Assembly (NCBI RefSeq): GCF_027887165.1
Contig: NC_077228.1
Location: 102,829,362 to 102,893,361, forward strand
Direction of reading: 5' to 3'
Origin: Monodelphis domestica
Lineage: Eukaryota > Chordata > Mammalia > Didelphimorphia > Didelphidae
Length of the DNA stretch: 64,000 nt
A program made the position numbers and the translations under genes. The stretch's first letter is position 1. Each line of letters begins with the position of its first letter. Below, one piece after another: positions 61,901-64,000 of the stretch. The notes under the pieces are model-generated. The model searched no databases, had not been told where the DNA came from, and worked only from the letters and a program-made list of their open reading frames with translations.

Positions 61901-63098
61901 AAATCTGGTTTCTGAGTTAGAAAGACCTGGGTTCAAGTCCCTCCATACTAGGTGTGTGATCCTGGGAAGGTAACCAGTACTTGGGATAGTGTCTTGTCCA
62001 TCTGTAGTGGAACTTAATAGATTGCATTGAACTGAAGAACAGGAAGGATGGTGAGACAAAAGGGTAAAGAAGGAAACAAGAGGAAAGAACAAAATAGAAA
62101 GAAGAATAGTGAGACTCCCAGGGAGGAGAGAGATCCAGGCAAAACATTTTTTTCTCCTAATGTTTTGTGGAACCTGCTGAGGTGATCTAATTAATGCTAG
62201 GTTTCCAATCCCACAGAGATAGAGAGATGTGGAAGATCTTGGCAGCATCCCCAAAAGGCATTGCTATGATCCTGAGTGTTCTGCTGAAGAGAATGAAATC
62301 CTTCAATTTTCTGGAGCCTGCAGAGCTCTTGAAGTCTTTGAAGATAAATCCTCTGCTGGTATAGTGACTGTGAATGGAAAGACAATAGGTCAGGCTACTG
62401 GGATGAGGACTTGGGAAAGCAGAACCCCTGAACTCCATGGGGACTCCCAACCTCCTTTGGCTGATCTTGCTTTGTCTGCAGTCCCAGGACACAAAAAGAC
62501 TTGGAGGATGCTAGGAGGGAGGAAATGACACAAGTTGGGTCTCATCAACATTCTTCTTTTTTTATGTTATCATTTATTTTTATTAATATTCTAGTGTGAT
62601 GGTACTAGGCTGGAAGTAAGGAGACCAGCTGTGTAAGCTCCAGTAAGACACTGATCTCTGGGACTTCATTTTCTTCCTTGTGGACTATGATCCTTGTTCC
62701 TCCCTACTCCCCCCCCATCCCCCCAGGGATAAGGAGGATTGGCACCTGGGAAAATGCTTTGAAGGGCAGAAAATGAAAAACTAGAGAAGGCCTTCAACAC
62801 TCACATACACATGGTCTCTATTCACTGTACTGAATGGCTTTAGTGGGATAGAACTCCCCAGGGGATTTGATGAGAGTAGGCCAAATAAAAGTGATCACAC
62901 TGATTTCTCTCTGCTCTTCCAGGCCAGCAGGGCTCTCAATGCCCTTCTTTTGGAATCCAATTCTAAGTTAAACGTGGAGACCCTCTACCCTTGGCTGTAC
63001 ATGGCACTCCTGACCCTGATCTCCTTCCTGGTGTTTGAAGGGGGCATCAAGAACCTCCACAATCTGCCAGGGGTGCCTGAATGGCTAAACCCTGTGAG
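15392..63098 (+). CDS. MROH3: Maestro HEAT-like repeat family gene, probable MROH3, twelve exons, partial at both ends
   Basis: Exons: 15392-15462, 16251-16373, 16618-16697, 17319-17448, 17579-17665, 23414-23518, 24037-24172, 32325-32425, 33476-33625, 59739-59890, 62217-62358, 62923-63098. They total 1453 bases, about 484 codons, with matching phases and no stop. The product is helical and follows the MROH family in order: [25 protein letters not shown] with [80 protein letters not shown] proteins are HEAT-repeat solenoids related to maestro (MRO) and mostly of unknown role. The symbol MROH3 rests on position: from memory, human MROH3P lies beside INAVA at 1q32.1. The human copy is a pseudogene, so an open marsupial copy is notable. 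The first coding exon was not found; the 3' end is beyond the window. Confidence 0.78.
15700..15935 (+). repeat. Marsupial SINE / MIR relics in MROH intron
   Basis: gtggaaagggagttagatttggaatcagaggtcccaggtttgaatctcagg is a tRNA-like SINE body; the following tgagggcaaggattgtctttt is a MIR-like tail. Confidence 0.5.
16251..16373 (+). CDS. MROH3: MROH exon
   Basis: Acceptor ctctttgtag, donor gtgagc, 41 whole codons. Reads [20 protein letters not shown] and onward to [10 protein letters not shown], as in the family's first HEAT region. Confidence 0.8.
16618..16697 (+). CDS. MROH3: MROH exon
   Basis: Acceptor ggcctttcag, donor gtacct. Reads [20 protein letters not shown] then FCIMEM; RQQAM is a family signature. 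It ends in phase 2. Confidence 0.8.
17319..17448 (+). CDS. MROH3: MROH exon
   Basis: Acceptor cccacctcag, donor gtaatt. Its first base completes AGT. It carries [20 protein letters not shown] and the family's SLFSLPP motif. Confidence 0.82.
17579..17665 (+). CDS. MROH3: MROH exon
   Basis: Acceptor ctgcttttag, donor gtaggt, 29 codons: [20 protein letters not shown] and onward to FTEIVK. Confidence 0.82.
17716..17880 (+). repeat. WALLSI-like SINE
   Basis: gatggagtcaggaagtcctgggatcaagtctgg, gctgtgtgatcctgggcaagtca and a tail with poly(A). Confidence 0.7.
17895..18080 (+). repeat. MIR-type relic
   Basis: ggaggcagaggatttgggtttaaatactgcctcc through aaggtcccttccagctaaa. Confidence 0.55.
18180..19140 (-). 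mobile_element. Old L1 3'-end fragment
   Basis: Reversed marsupial L1 3' region: gtgttctcctgattctgctcacttc, then cacagtagtattccatcatgatcatataccacaacttcttca and ccccaattgatgggcatcccctcaa. Strongly diverged, with no intact frame. Confidence 0.65.
19253..19313. repeat. (TA)n microsatellite
   Basis: Long interrupted TA tract, self-complementary, able to form hairpins or cruciforms. Confidence 0.85.
19390..21235. other. Intronic stretch, mostly unassigned
   Basis: 19.4-19.8 kb reads like an ancient interspersed repeat (aaaggactttactgct.., gattagggaggg..aagtgataagg), but I cannot name it. The rest shows no exon or repeat that I recognise. Confidence 0.4.
21238..21620 (-). mobile_element. 5'-truncated L1, 3' end only
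   Basis: aaacattattttatttggtcattttcatacattattcattggaaacag, then gtatttgcattagggtgctcatttag and ggagaagtccattacgttc, the same L1 tail as at 33.7 kb. Confidence 0.75.
22110..22285 (+). repeat. Marsupial SINE
   Basis: atatcacagaggatagagcactaggcctggagtcaggaagtcttgggttcaaatg, a WALLSI/MAR1-type head, then gaaggtaagagtttaacaac and poly(A). Confidence 0.7.
22425..22690 (-). mobile_element. L1 3'-end fragment
   Basis: gtttctactcccacagttctttctctggatgtgagtagcattctttctcat and ttctgtgtacagtgttctcctggttctgctc. Confidence 0.65.
22715..22880 (-). repeat. MIR-type relic
   Basis: gaactggaaagggaccctaggtatcagc through gcaactgaggtaagtgacttgccc. Confidence 0.5.
23414..23518 (+). CDS. MROH3: MROH exon
   Basis: Acceptor ctcttcctag, donor gtgagt, 35 codons. 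[20 protein letters not shown] is a hallmark of the family (a PW..S...HE/FEKARA helix). Confidence 0.88.
24037..24172 (+). CDS. MROH3: MROH exon
   Basis: Acceptor ccaattttttacaaag, donor gtaagt (atgtaagt). Reads [20 protein letters not shown] then [20 protein letters not shown]. It leaves one base for the next exon. Confidence 0.85.
24173..26262. other. MROH intron, no gene seen
   Basis: AT-rich intronic DNA. I saw no splice-bounded exon and no repeat that I can name. Confidence 0.45.
26279..26658 (-). mobile_element. 5'-truncated L1 with 16-bp target-site duplication
   Basis: A 380-bp L1 tail reading backwards from a poly(T) at its left end. Identical gttttatgcagttttc copies flank it at 26263-26278 and 26659-26674. 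Confidence 0.88.
26915..27120 (-). repeat. WALLSI-like SINE
   Basis: aaacccttaccttccaacttagaatcaatactatg through ctcaatacattgagtcatccagctgcccc. Confidence 0.8.
27370..27560. repeat. Pyrimidine-rich low-complexity tract
   Basis: (TCTCTG)n-like repeat, all C/T on the plus strand with few exceptions. Apparent long frames here are compositional and not coding. Confidence 0.85.
27600..27790 (-). repeat. MIR/CORE-SINE relic
   Basis: cattttctatagcattttaaggttgactaaata, then tttataaatgaacaaattgacattccaag. Confidence 0.45.
28075..28170 (+). repeat. MIR3/THER-type relic
   Basis: gaacactatgctgggtacaggggcaac..catggagcttaagatctag. Similar pieces lie at 30590-30665 and 31105-31215. Confidence 0.45.
28812..29085 (+). 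repeat. Marsupial SINE (MAR1-type)
   Basis: gttggatctgaagtcaggaaggttaaatctgagttcaaatcc, then ttcagtttcctcatctgtaaa and tttataaagtgcttta. Confidence 0.65.
29143..29341 (-). repeat. WALLSI-like SINE, well preserved
   Basis: Tail aaacccttaccttccatcttggagtcaatatgg, body cttgcccagggtcacacagctgggaagtgtctg, head ccactaagctacccagctgcccc. The best copy in the window. Confidence 0.85.
29343..29510 (-). repeat. MIR-type relic
   Basis: ctcattttatcctcataacaatcctggaaggtaggtactatta, then acagatgaagaaattgaggc. Confidence 0.55.
30330..30445 (+). repeat. SINE fragment
   Basis: gtatggtatagcagaaagagcatcactcttggagtcagaagg, then ctcttaatttcttcatctgtaaa. Confidence 0.5.
31105..31215 (+). repeat. MIR3/THER-type relic
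   Basis: aatgcctgctatgtatcaggcactatgctaagttctagggatacaaaaag and ccctgcccttaaggagcttacaatcta. Confidence 0.6.
31938..32116 (-). repeat. WALLSI-like SINE behind a pyrimidine tract
   Basis: ccatcttagaatcaatactgtgtattgattccaaggcagaagagcagtaagg through ttcactgagtcacctagcagcccc; a (CCTT/TCTC)n tract at about 31855-31935 takes the place of its tail. Confidence 0.7.
32325..32425 (+). CDS. MROH3: MROH exon
   Basis: Acceptor gtgcatcctag, donor gtaacc. Two bases complete TAT, then [20 protein letters not shown] and onward to NLLYIVM. It joins the previous exon across an 8-kb intron. Confidence 0.78.
33476..33625 (+). CDS. MROH3: MROH exon
   Basis: Acceptor ctcttccttcag, donor gtagga, 50 codons. [20 protein letters not shown] and [18 protein letters not shown] match the family. 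Confidence 0.87.
33698..36391 (-). mobile_element. 5'-truncated L1 (about 2.7 kb)
   Basis: Poly(T) at the left end followed by the reversed 3'UTR (aaacattattttatttggtc) and the 3' half of ORF2 including the reverse transcriptase. It sits 70 bases after the exon ending at 33625. Homology to the second L1 (near 41.4 kb) stops around 36391. Confidence 0.88.
34453..36269 (-). pseudogene. L1 ORF2 fragment: reverse transcriptase and C-terminal region
   Basis: The longest open segment is 35199-36269 (356 residues). It carries the RT fingers/palm pattern [20 protein letters not shown], the [14 protein letters not shown] motif and FADDMMVYL. Frameshifts lead to open segments at 35038-35331, 34751-35179 and 34453-34710, covering the rest of RT and the C-terminal region ([20 protein letters not shown]). 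The endonuclease half is absent, so this is a dead copy. Confidence 0.85.
36414..36599 (+). mobile_element. RTE-like short retroposon with 15-bp target-site duplication
   Basis: It begins cattgaccagtatggaag, contains catgataattcatgtatgg and gggagggagggag, and ends ttgaattaaaaaaa. Identical taaaagaatgttgat copies lie at 36399-36413 and 36600-36614. A close relative lies at 38655-38763. Family uncertain. Confidence 0.7.
36615..36840 (+). pseudogene. RN7SL-like: 7SL (signal recognition particle) RNA pseudogene
   Basis: Features of 7SL RNA appear in order: ggtggcacatgcctgtgaattcctgct; ggatcacttggacttaagagttctaagctgcagtagggct; gatcagatatccaca; and gtacattggcctaagttggaaatagagcaggtca. Small gaps and substitutions, with the last quarter replaced by G-rich sequence, show a dead copy. 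Confidence 0.7.
36877..36892. repeat. Short telomere-like (CCCTAA)n
   Basis: About 2.7 units followed by poly(A), at the right end of the 7SL-related segment. Confidence 0.6.
36900..37604. other. Intronic stretch, nothing identified
   Basis: No exon, repeat or RNA gene recognised. Confidence 0.4.
37619..37725 (-). mobile_element. Very short L1 tail with 14-bp target-site duplication
   Basis: 107 bp: a poly(T), aaattattttccatgtttacatgattcg and ctgataaacaattccactg. Identical tagcccactcttct copies lie at 37605-37618 and 37726-37739. Confidence 0.85.
37788..38010 (+). repeat. MIR/MAR-type SINE relic
   Basis: ggtcagaaagacctgaatttgaatc through aatgagatgatatatataaagtg. Confidence 0.55.
38085..38390 (+). 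repeat. SINE/MIR relics
   Basis: gagaattgggttctaatcttgctc, cactgtaaaatgggattgaacc, then a second piece ending gcccttccagctctaaaatgata. Confidence 0.45.
38588..38764 (-). mobile_element. L1 3'-transduced segment
   Basis: Non-L1 sequence between the L1's own A-rich tail and the outer duplication. It includes an RTE-like repeat piece (acaatatggaaac..catgataatacatg) and two AATAAA hexamers ahead of the terminal A-tract, as expected when transcription reads through a weak L1 signal. Confidence 0.7.
39251..41650 (-). pseudogene. L1 ORF2 of the full-length element, reverse transcriptase to C terminus, broken
   Basis: Open pieces, 5' to 3': 41465-41650 ([20 protein letters not shown]), 41129-41407 ([12 protein letters not shown]), 40526-40975 ([11 protein letters not shown] and FVDDMMVYL), 40116-40400 and 39251-39727. 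The usual F-A-D-D of the active site reads F-V-D-D here. Several frameshifts; inactive. Confidence 0.82.
41805..42164 (-). pseudogene. L1 ORF2 segment between endonuclease and RT
   Basis: Reads as a lysine/asparagine-rich region ([20 protein letters not shown]), typical of the linker after the endonuclease. The nested L1 interrupts what lies upstream. Confidence 0.7.
42315..43127 (-). mobile_element. Younger 5'-truncated L1 nested in the full-length L1
   Basis: An 813-bp L1 tail, with left-end poly(T), 3'UTR and the end of ORF2 (42781-43155 minus overlaps it). Duplication acacggtcaatcttt at 42300-42314 against acatggtcagtcttt at 43128-43142. Host L1 sequence resumes directly (gtgaatataccatgtgctgctga). 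Confidence 0.85.
43106..43405 (-). pseudogene. L1 ORF2 endonuclease-region fragment
   Basis: Contains [20 protein letters not shown] and a [20 protein letters not shown] motif with TKTDHVL, the S-x-x-H..R/K-x-D-x-x-L pattern at the end of L1 endonucleases. Part of the split full-length L1. Confidence 0.8.
43626..44179 (-). repeat. ERV 3' LTR
   Basis: 554 bp with TG..CA ends, about 95% identical to the copy at 51499. On the minus strand AATAAA falls about 65 bases before the end. Confidence 0.9.
44181..44190 (-). other. ERV polypurine tract
   Basis: Minus strand aaagggggaa directly before the 3' LTR, the usual plus-strand primer site. Confidence 0.75.
44191..45632 (-). other. ERV region where env would lie; no env found
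   Basis: 1.4 kb of very AT-rich sequence with many stops in every frame. I saw no surface or transmembrane envelope motif. Either env was replaced or lost, or it has decayed beyond recognition. Confidence 0.6.
45633..48629 (-). pseudogene. ERV pol: RT, RNase H and integrase, broken
   Basis: In order on the minus strand: RT at 48225-48629 ([27 protein letters not shown]) and 47805-48176 (FVDDILIAS, with F where Y is usual); RNase H at 47103-47579 (LFTDGSS) with its end at 46758-46964 (ADITAKFA); integrase core at 46179-46501 ([22 protein letters not shown]); C-terminal domain at 45633-46088 ([17 protein letters not shown]). Stops and frameshifts separate the parts, so no full protein can be read. 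Motifs are gamma/epsilon-like. Confidence 0.87.
48770..49346 (-). pseudogene. ERV protease, frameshifted
   Basis: The catalytic [12 protein letters not shown] lies at the end of the segment 49059-49346. The rest, with the flap region and MNIVGRDLL, continues in another frame at 48770-49111. An acidic stretch upstream (49306-49551) may be the gag-pro linker. Confidence 0.8.
49792..50903 (-). pseudogene. ERV gag, broken
   Basis: A lysine/glutamate-rich start (50685-50903), a capsid-like part (50118-50591; [16 protein letters not shown]) and a nucleocapsid (49792-50127). The zinc knuckle reads C-x2-C-x4-H-x4-Y, so the last cysteine is lost. Stops separate the pieces. Confidence 0.75.
51478..51495 (-). 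other. ERV candidate primer-binding site
   Basis: Minus strand TGGTTGGGCCAGCTAGGT, three bases after the 5' LTR. It starts with the required TGG, but I cannot match it to a tRNA 3' end from memory. Confidence 0.5.
51499..52054 (-). repeat. ERV 5' LTR
   Basis: 556 bp. Begins tgtaactgggaaatttgc on the minus strand and ends ctccttataaca. About 30 substitutions and a short indel against the other LTR, counted by eye. Confidence 0.9.
52944..52986. repeat. (TG)n microsatellite
   Basis: About 20 uninterrupted tg units. Confidence 0.9.
52987..53299 (+). mobile_element. Possible solo LTR inside the L1
   Basis: It has a TATA-like agataaaag (near 53095), AATAAA about 100 bases later (ccaaataaacc near 53192), then GT/T-rich sequence, and lacks L1 similarity. 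Ends and a target duplication could not be fixed. Confidence 0.35.
53355..53396. repeat. (TA)n microsatellite
   Basis: Imperfect tatacatata tract ending in pure ta. Confidence 0.8.
53865..54113 (-). pseudogene. L1 ORF1 fragment (RRM domain)
   Basis: Reads [20 protein letters not shown], the coiled-coil/RRM junction motif of L1 ORF1 proteins, then IERIQRSPP and [11 protein letters not shown]. Sequence to about 54,500 looks like the decayed coiled coil. Confidence 0.82.
54600..55335 (-). mobile_element. L1 5'UTR / internal promoter region
   Basis: GC-richer than the L1 body. It starts, on the minus strand, gcggagtcaagatggccacttag, with a YY1-like caagatggc near the start as in other L1 promoters. 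The open frames in it are not expected to code. Confidence 0.65.
55370..55470 (+). repeat. MIR3/THER-type relic
   Basis: caagcttttattaagcacatactatatatcaagcactggggatacc. Confidence 0.55.
55798..56620 (-). repeat. WALLSI-like SINE split by a solo LTR
   Basis: Tail part 55798-55850 (taaacccttaccttttgtcttagaattgat) and body/head part 56477-56620 (aagaactgtaagggcaagg .. ctatccatccactgtgctac type end). The pieces join cleanly once the LTR and one gtag copy are removed. Confidence 0.75.
55855..56472. mobile_element. Solo LTR, 618 bp, with 4-bp target-site duplication
   Basis: TG..CA ends (tgtaatatttattggg .. tttcctttccaca), flanked by gtag at 55851-55854 and 56473-56476, inside a SINE. No internal retroviral sequence. 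A tatata box (plus) and aataaa on both strands leave the orientation open. Not similar to the ERV LTRs at 43.6/51.5 kb. Confidence 0.78.
56640..56810 (+). repeat. MIR relic
   Basis: tatgcctcagtttcctcaactgttaagtggggataatagcagc .. gcctggcacatgataggtactgtataaatg. Confidence 0.7.
57135..57295 (+). repeat. WALLSI-like SINE, worn
   Basis: agcacatagcgaggagagagtgctaagcctggtgtcag .. gggcaagtcatttaactctgactcgctagccc .. gattctaaggcaaagggtaagg. Confidence 0.6.
57487..57700. repeat. (TG)n-rich microsatellite block
   Basis: About 210 bp of tgtgtg interrupted by tgaga units. Confidence 0.85.
57830..57990 (-). repeat. WALLSI-like SINE
   Basis: ctttcttccttagaagtgatatt .. ggttaaatgacttgtccagg .. acctcctgtctccagacctggctctctatccacc. 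Confidence 0.65.
58090..58650 (+). repeat. L2 LINE 3'-end relic
   Basis: gaccatgtgatttctctactcaaccaattgcagtggcttccttttgcct .. caaacctgtcctcaaccattcaggc .. tgtagctgttccccatccctgatgtg is the L2 3' pattern. Confidence 0.65.
58660..59738. other. MROH intron, mostly unassigned
   Basis: A short reversed SINE piece at about 58800-58865; nothing else recognised before the exon at 59739. Confidence 0.4.
59739..59890 (+). CDS. MROH3: MROH exon after the 26-kb intron
   Basis: Acceptor ctccctgcag, donor gtaagt. Reads [20 protein letters not shown] and [19 protein letters not shown]. It follows the previous exon in phase 0 as in other MROH genes and ends in phase 2. Confidence 0.87.
60160..60500 (+). 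repeat. L2/MIR-type relic
   Basis: ttcaaagcccttcaccatctagctcaacc and ggatggtgagcgccctgagggaaggcactgtccttgtcctttc are L2-like. Confidence 0.5.
60860..61020 (+). repeat. MIR/SINE relic
   Basis: cctggagtgaagaaaatttgattttgaattc .. tactagctgtggggtcatgggcagatcactc. Confidence 0.5.
61025..61600 (-). mobile_element. Old L1 3'-end fragment
   Basis: ttctggttctgctcacttcactttgtatca .. gacagtagtattccatta .. gtatagttcaaaattgcttacaagaatgg, diverged. Confidence 0.6.
61685..61810. repeat. Purine-rich (GGAA)n-like tract
   Basis: Almost pure A/G: gaaggaagaagagaaaaaggaagaaaagg and similar. Confidence 0.8.
61870..62030 (+). repeat. Marsupial SINE fragment
   Basis: agcagggcatagtgaatagaaatctggtttctgagttagaaagacctgggttcaagtc .. 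gtgtgtgatcctggg. Confidence 0.55.
62217..62358 (+). CDS. MROH3: MROH exon
   Basis: Acceptor tttccaatcccacag. One base completes CAA, then [20 protein letters not shown] and onward to LKINPLL. The donor gtatag is weak, but it gives phase 0 to match the next exon. Confidence 0.78.
62923..63098 (+). CDS. MROH3: MROH exon (last in window)
   Basis: Acceptor ctgctcttccag, donor gtactc. Reads [20 protein letters not shown], then [20 protein letters not shown] and a VPEWLNPV end. Phase 2; the gene continues to the right. Confidence 0.83.
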
Positions 63099-63104
63099 GT
63101 ACTC

Positions 63105-64000
63105 TCCATAGAATCACAGGATCTCAGAGTTAGATGAGACCTTGGAAGTCATTAAGTGCAACCATCCCTTAACAGGCATCCCCTCTACAGCATCCCTGAC
63201 AAGTGGCCCACAACCCTCTATAGAAAAAAAAACCTCCAGTAATAGGAGACTGCCCAAGCCACTTGGAGATTGGCTCCAAATTGTTAACAAGTTCTTCCTT
63301 ATATATCTATAGGTATTGTCCTTTGGGGCCAAGCAGAATAATTTTAATGCCCTTTCCCTATTGCATCTCTTCAAATATTTGAAAATAACTATCAACTCCC
63401 CTTAAATTTTATTTTTTTCAAGCTAAACATCCAGAGTCCCTTCCACTAGTTCTTGTCATGTTTGTGTGTCTGTTTACCATCTAGGCCACTCTTTTTTGCA
63501 TCTTTCCTATGTGATATCCAGAACTGAATTCAGTCCTTCAGATATATTATGACCAGGACCCCAGAAAACAACCAGCCTCTTGTCTTCCTTCTAGCCTAAG
63601 ATCACATTATTGACTTGTAGGAAGCTCTTATTTCACAAAACCTCCAGGCTTTTTTCACATGAAATATTGTCTAGAAAAGCCTCCCCATTGCCATATATAC
63701 ATGATTGATTTTCTTAACCCCAAATATAAGGCTTTTTTCATTTATCCTAATTGAACATCTTTTTGCAACACAAACTCTTAATAAATGGCAGTTCATTCAT
63801 TAGTAGATTCAATACATCACTCTAACCTGTAAATTTTTTTAATGCCTAATTCTGTCATCCAGTATGCTTTGTGGCATTTACAAATCTGATTAGCATGCTA
63901 TCTTTGTCTTCATTCAAGTTATTAATAATGACATTGAGCAGAACTGAGCTGATGACAGATTCCCAGGAACAGTTTACTGGCCTGGATTCAGTAGTCATCT
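63105..64000 (-). mobile_element. CR1/L3-type LINE 3' relic
   Basis: Begins atagaatcacaggatctcagagttagatgagaccttggaagtcatta, then tcccctctacagcatccctgacaagtgg, tttggggccaagcagaa, aagctaaacatccagagtccctt and cctaagatcacattattgactt, the order of an amniote CR1/L3 read backwards. It begins 7 bases after the last exon's donor. Confidence 0.75.

Noticed and set aside
62229..62528. 99-residue frame overlapping the MROH exon at 62217
   Set aside because: Different frame from the exon that fits phase and family; runs into intron.

Overview
The window is vertebrate, and the repeats point to a marsupial. It is full of tRNA-derived SINEs of the marsupial WALLSI/MAR1 type, marsupial-type L1 tails, MIR/L2/CR1 relics and RTE-like tails. 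The abundance of WALLSI-like copies suggests an Australian lineage (inference from memory of these families). Genes are split into exons with GT-AG junctions; there is nothing prokaryotic and no CRISPR, tRNA or rRNA gene.

Layout. (1) 1-8.7 kb: the last five coding exons and 3'UTR of INAVA (C1orf106), plus strand, with stop codon at 7036-7038 and a poly(A) signal at 8674. (2) 8.7-13.3 kb: SINE-rich intergenic DNA. (3) 13.37-14.08 kb: a CpG-rich block carrying a YY1-type element and a palindromic E-box, a candidate promoter. (4) 15.4-63.1 kb: twelve exons of a maestro HEAT-like repeat gene, plus strand, running off the right edge. All splice phases agree and about 484 codons are open. Its place next to INAVA suggests MROH3, which is a pseudogene (MROH3P) in human. 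(5) The 26-kb intron between the exons at 33.5 and 59.7 kb is a mobile-element nest. It holds a truncated L1, a 7SL pseudogene, and a full-length L1 (about 38.59-55.34 kb) that carried a 3' transduction. A shorter L1 (42.3-43.1 kb) and a complete two-LTR endogenous retrovirus (43.63-52.05 kb) later inserted into that L1. A solo LTR split a SINE at 55.85-56.47 kb. (6) 63.1-64 kb: an old CR1/L3-type LINE relic.

How the parts relate. INAVA is an epithelial and innate-immune scaffold and the MROH gene encodes a HEAT-repeat solenoid; nothing here shows that they act together. The retrovirus has broken gag, pro and pol and no recognisable env, and its LTRs differ by about 30 substitutions in 555 bp (counted by eye). 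Target-site duplications give relative dates: full-length L1 first, then the nested L1 and the ERV. All coordinates were read by hand; exon edges should be exact, repeat edges are good to about 10-30 bases.
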